This document shows positions 5,489-5,904 of a stretch of 5,904 nucleotides of DNA, one piece after another (position 1 is the stretch's first letter; each line of letters starts with the position of its first letter). The notes under the pieces are model-generated. The model made no database searches, was not told the DNA's origin, and was given only the letters and a program-made list of their open reading frames with translations. The translations under genes were made by a program, and so were the position numbers. Source of the DNA: Nitrososphaera sp. (GTDB lineage: Archaea; Thermoproteota; Nitrososphaeria; Nitrososphaerales; Nitrososphaeraceae). The stretch is from the NCBI GenBank assembly GCA_022545875.1, contig JAKEIF010000048.1, forward strand, positions 1 through 5,904. The letters are read 5' to 3'.

Positions 5489-5860
5489 ATGGGCGCAGTT
5501 GGTTCTGAGTCTAATCAACTATTTTCACGGATTGTTGCAAATTCTTTATTTACATCGAAACAGGTTTCAATAATATTCAATAGGCTGCAGGGCGGGCCCA
5601 GGCCGCCGAACATGACTTCGGGCGCATACTTTAGACAGGTAAAGCAATGCCAGGACAAGGTTAACGCAGTTCTCTACAGTGCGGTGCTTCTACAATCGAC
5701 GGGGGTGTTGGAAGCACAGGGCCTGGCAGCATTGAGCCAGGTGGCGGATCAATTGGGTGTGATATTTGCCCCTGAAGCGCGTGATATTTTGCCTCCTGAC
5801 CGCATGGAAAGCGTGATGTCTGTGATGTCACAGCTGGTAAAAAGAGTATCCAGATTGTAA
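5489..5860 (+). CDS. Small soluble protein of unknown function, possibly DNA-binding
   Basis: I do not recognise this protein with confidence. From the ATG at 5489 it has 123 residues, no signal peptide, no membrane segment and a single Cys (residue 54). Its predicted make-up is mostly helical: a helix FTSKQVSIIFNRL (21-33), a Gly/Pro-rich turn GGPRPP (35-40), a motif SGAYFRQVKQCQDKV (44-58) leading into a hydrophobic helix NAVLYSAVLLQSTGVL (59-74), then helices LAALSQVADQLGVIF (79-93) and MESVMSVMSQLVKRVSRL (106-123). The S/T-x-x-Q plus SGAYFRQV pattern is reminiscent of winged-helix proteins of archaea, but this is only an impression. The frame is open back to an ATG at 5411, but that start would lie downstream of no promoter and would cover the GGGP synthase promoter and the palindrome, so 5489 is preferred; GTG at 5462 is another option. 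It is divergent from the GGGP synthase operon. Coding quality is good (no stops, balanced codons, sensible ending). Confidence 0.7.
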   Translation: MGAVGSESNQLFSRIVANSLFTSKQVSIIFNRLQGGPRPPNMTSGAYFRQVKQCQDKVNAVLYSAVLLQSTGVLEAQGLAALSQVADQLGVIFAPEARDILPPDRMESVMSVMSQLVKRVSRL

Positions 5861-5904
5861 AATAGTGTTACTCTATAGCATTATATCACGGCGGCGTGAC
5901 ATCA
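5861..5904. other. Right-hand intergenic end with a small inverted repeat
   Basis: The 44 bases after the stop of the unknown gene are AT-rich and then hold TCACG (5886-5890), GCGG, CGTGA (5895-5899), a 5-bp inverted repeat. ATTATAT at 5880-5886 could be a TATA box for a gene beyond the window, or the repeat could mark a transcript end. The window stops too soon to tell. Confidence 0.3.

Noticed and set aside
5757..5793. Near-direct repeat GTGATATTTGCC / GTGATATTTTGCC
   Set aside because: It lies inside the coding frame with copies of different length in different codon phase, so it is most likely coincidence.
1..5904. CRISPR array, tRNA, rRNA or transposase
   Set aside because: No spaced repeats, cloverleaf-like sequence, rRNA-like stretch or transposase motif was seen on reading both strands.

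Overview
The window looks like a chromosomal segment of an archaeon, most likely a thaumarchaeon (Nitrososphaerota, perhaps the Nitrososphaera lineage). The clearest evidence is a complete DNA polymerase D large subunit, an enzyme found only in archaea and absent from most Crenarchaeota. Next to it is a geranylgeranylglyceryl phosphate synthase, the committing enzyme of archaeal ether-lipid synthesis. Genes are tightly packed, TTG and GTG starts are used, and promoters look archaeal (BRE/TATA, with very short or no leaders). The placement below the level of Archaea is inference; no marker gene here settles it.

Layout from left to right. Positions 2-226 (+) hold the 3' end of a gene that continues off the left edge, possibly a ThiF/MoeB/HesA-type adenylyltransferase. 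It is followed by a GC-rich stretch and a T-run that may terminate it. Positions 288/342-851 and 842-1087 (+) form a two-gene toxin-antitoxin-like module: a PIN-domain DUF3368 protein followed, with a 10-base overlap, by a UPF0175-like helix-turn-helix protein. Positions 1088-1260 are non-coding, where the module and the polymerase gene converge tail to tail. Positions 1261-4644 (-) encode the PolD large subunit (DP2), and 4649-5398 (-) encode GGGP synthase. The two are separated by 4 bases and are almost certainly one operon transcribed leftward, synthase first. Positions 5399-5488 form a short divergent promoter region. Positions 5489-5860 (+) encode a small conserved-looking protein of unknown function with an 18-bp palindrome just before its start. 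The last 44 bases hold a small inverted repeat and no gene.

Functionally the core of the window is an ether-lipid and replication operon: GGGP synthase makes the first committed membrane-lipid intermediate and DP2 is the catalytic subunit of a replicative polymerase. Its DP1 partner is not in the window. The toxin-antitoxin-like module is a more AT-rich insert between this operon and the left-hand gene, and it is the part most likely to have been acquired. No tRNA, rRNA, CRISPR array, insertion sequence or attachment site was seen. I found no clear case for a wholly new system; the best leads are the unusual order and translation signals of the toxin-antitoxin pair and the palindrome before the unknown gene at 5489.
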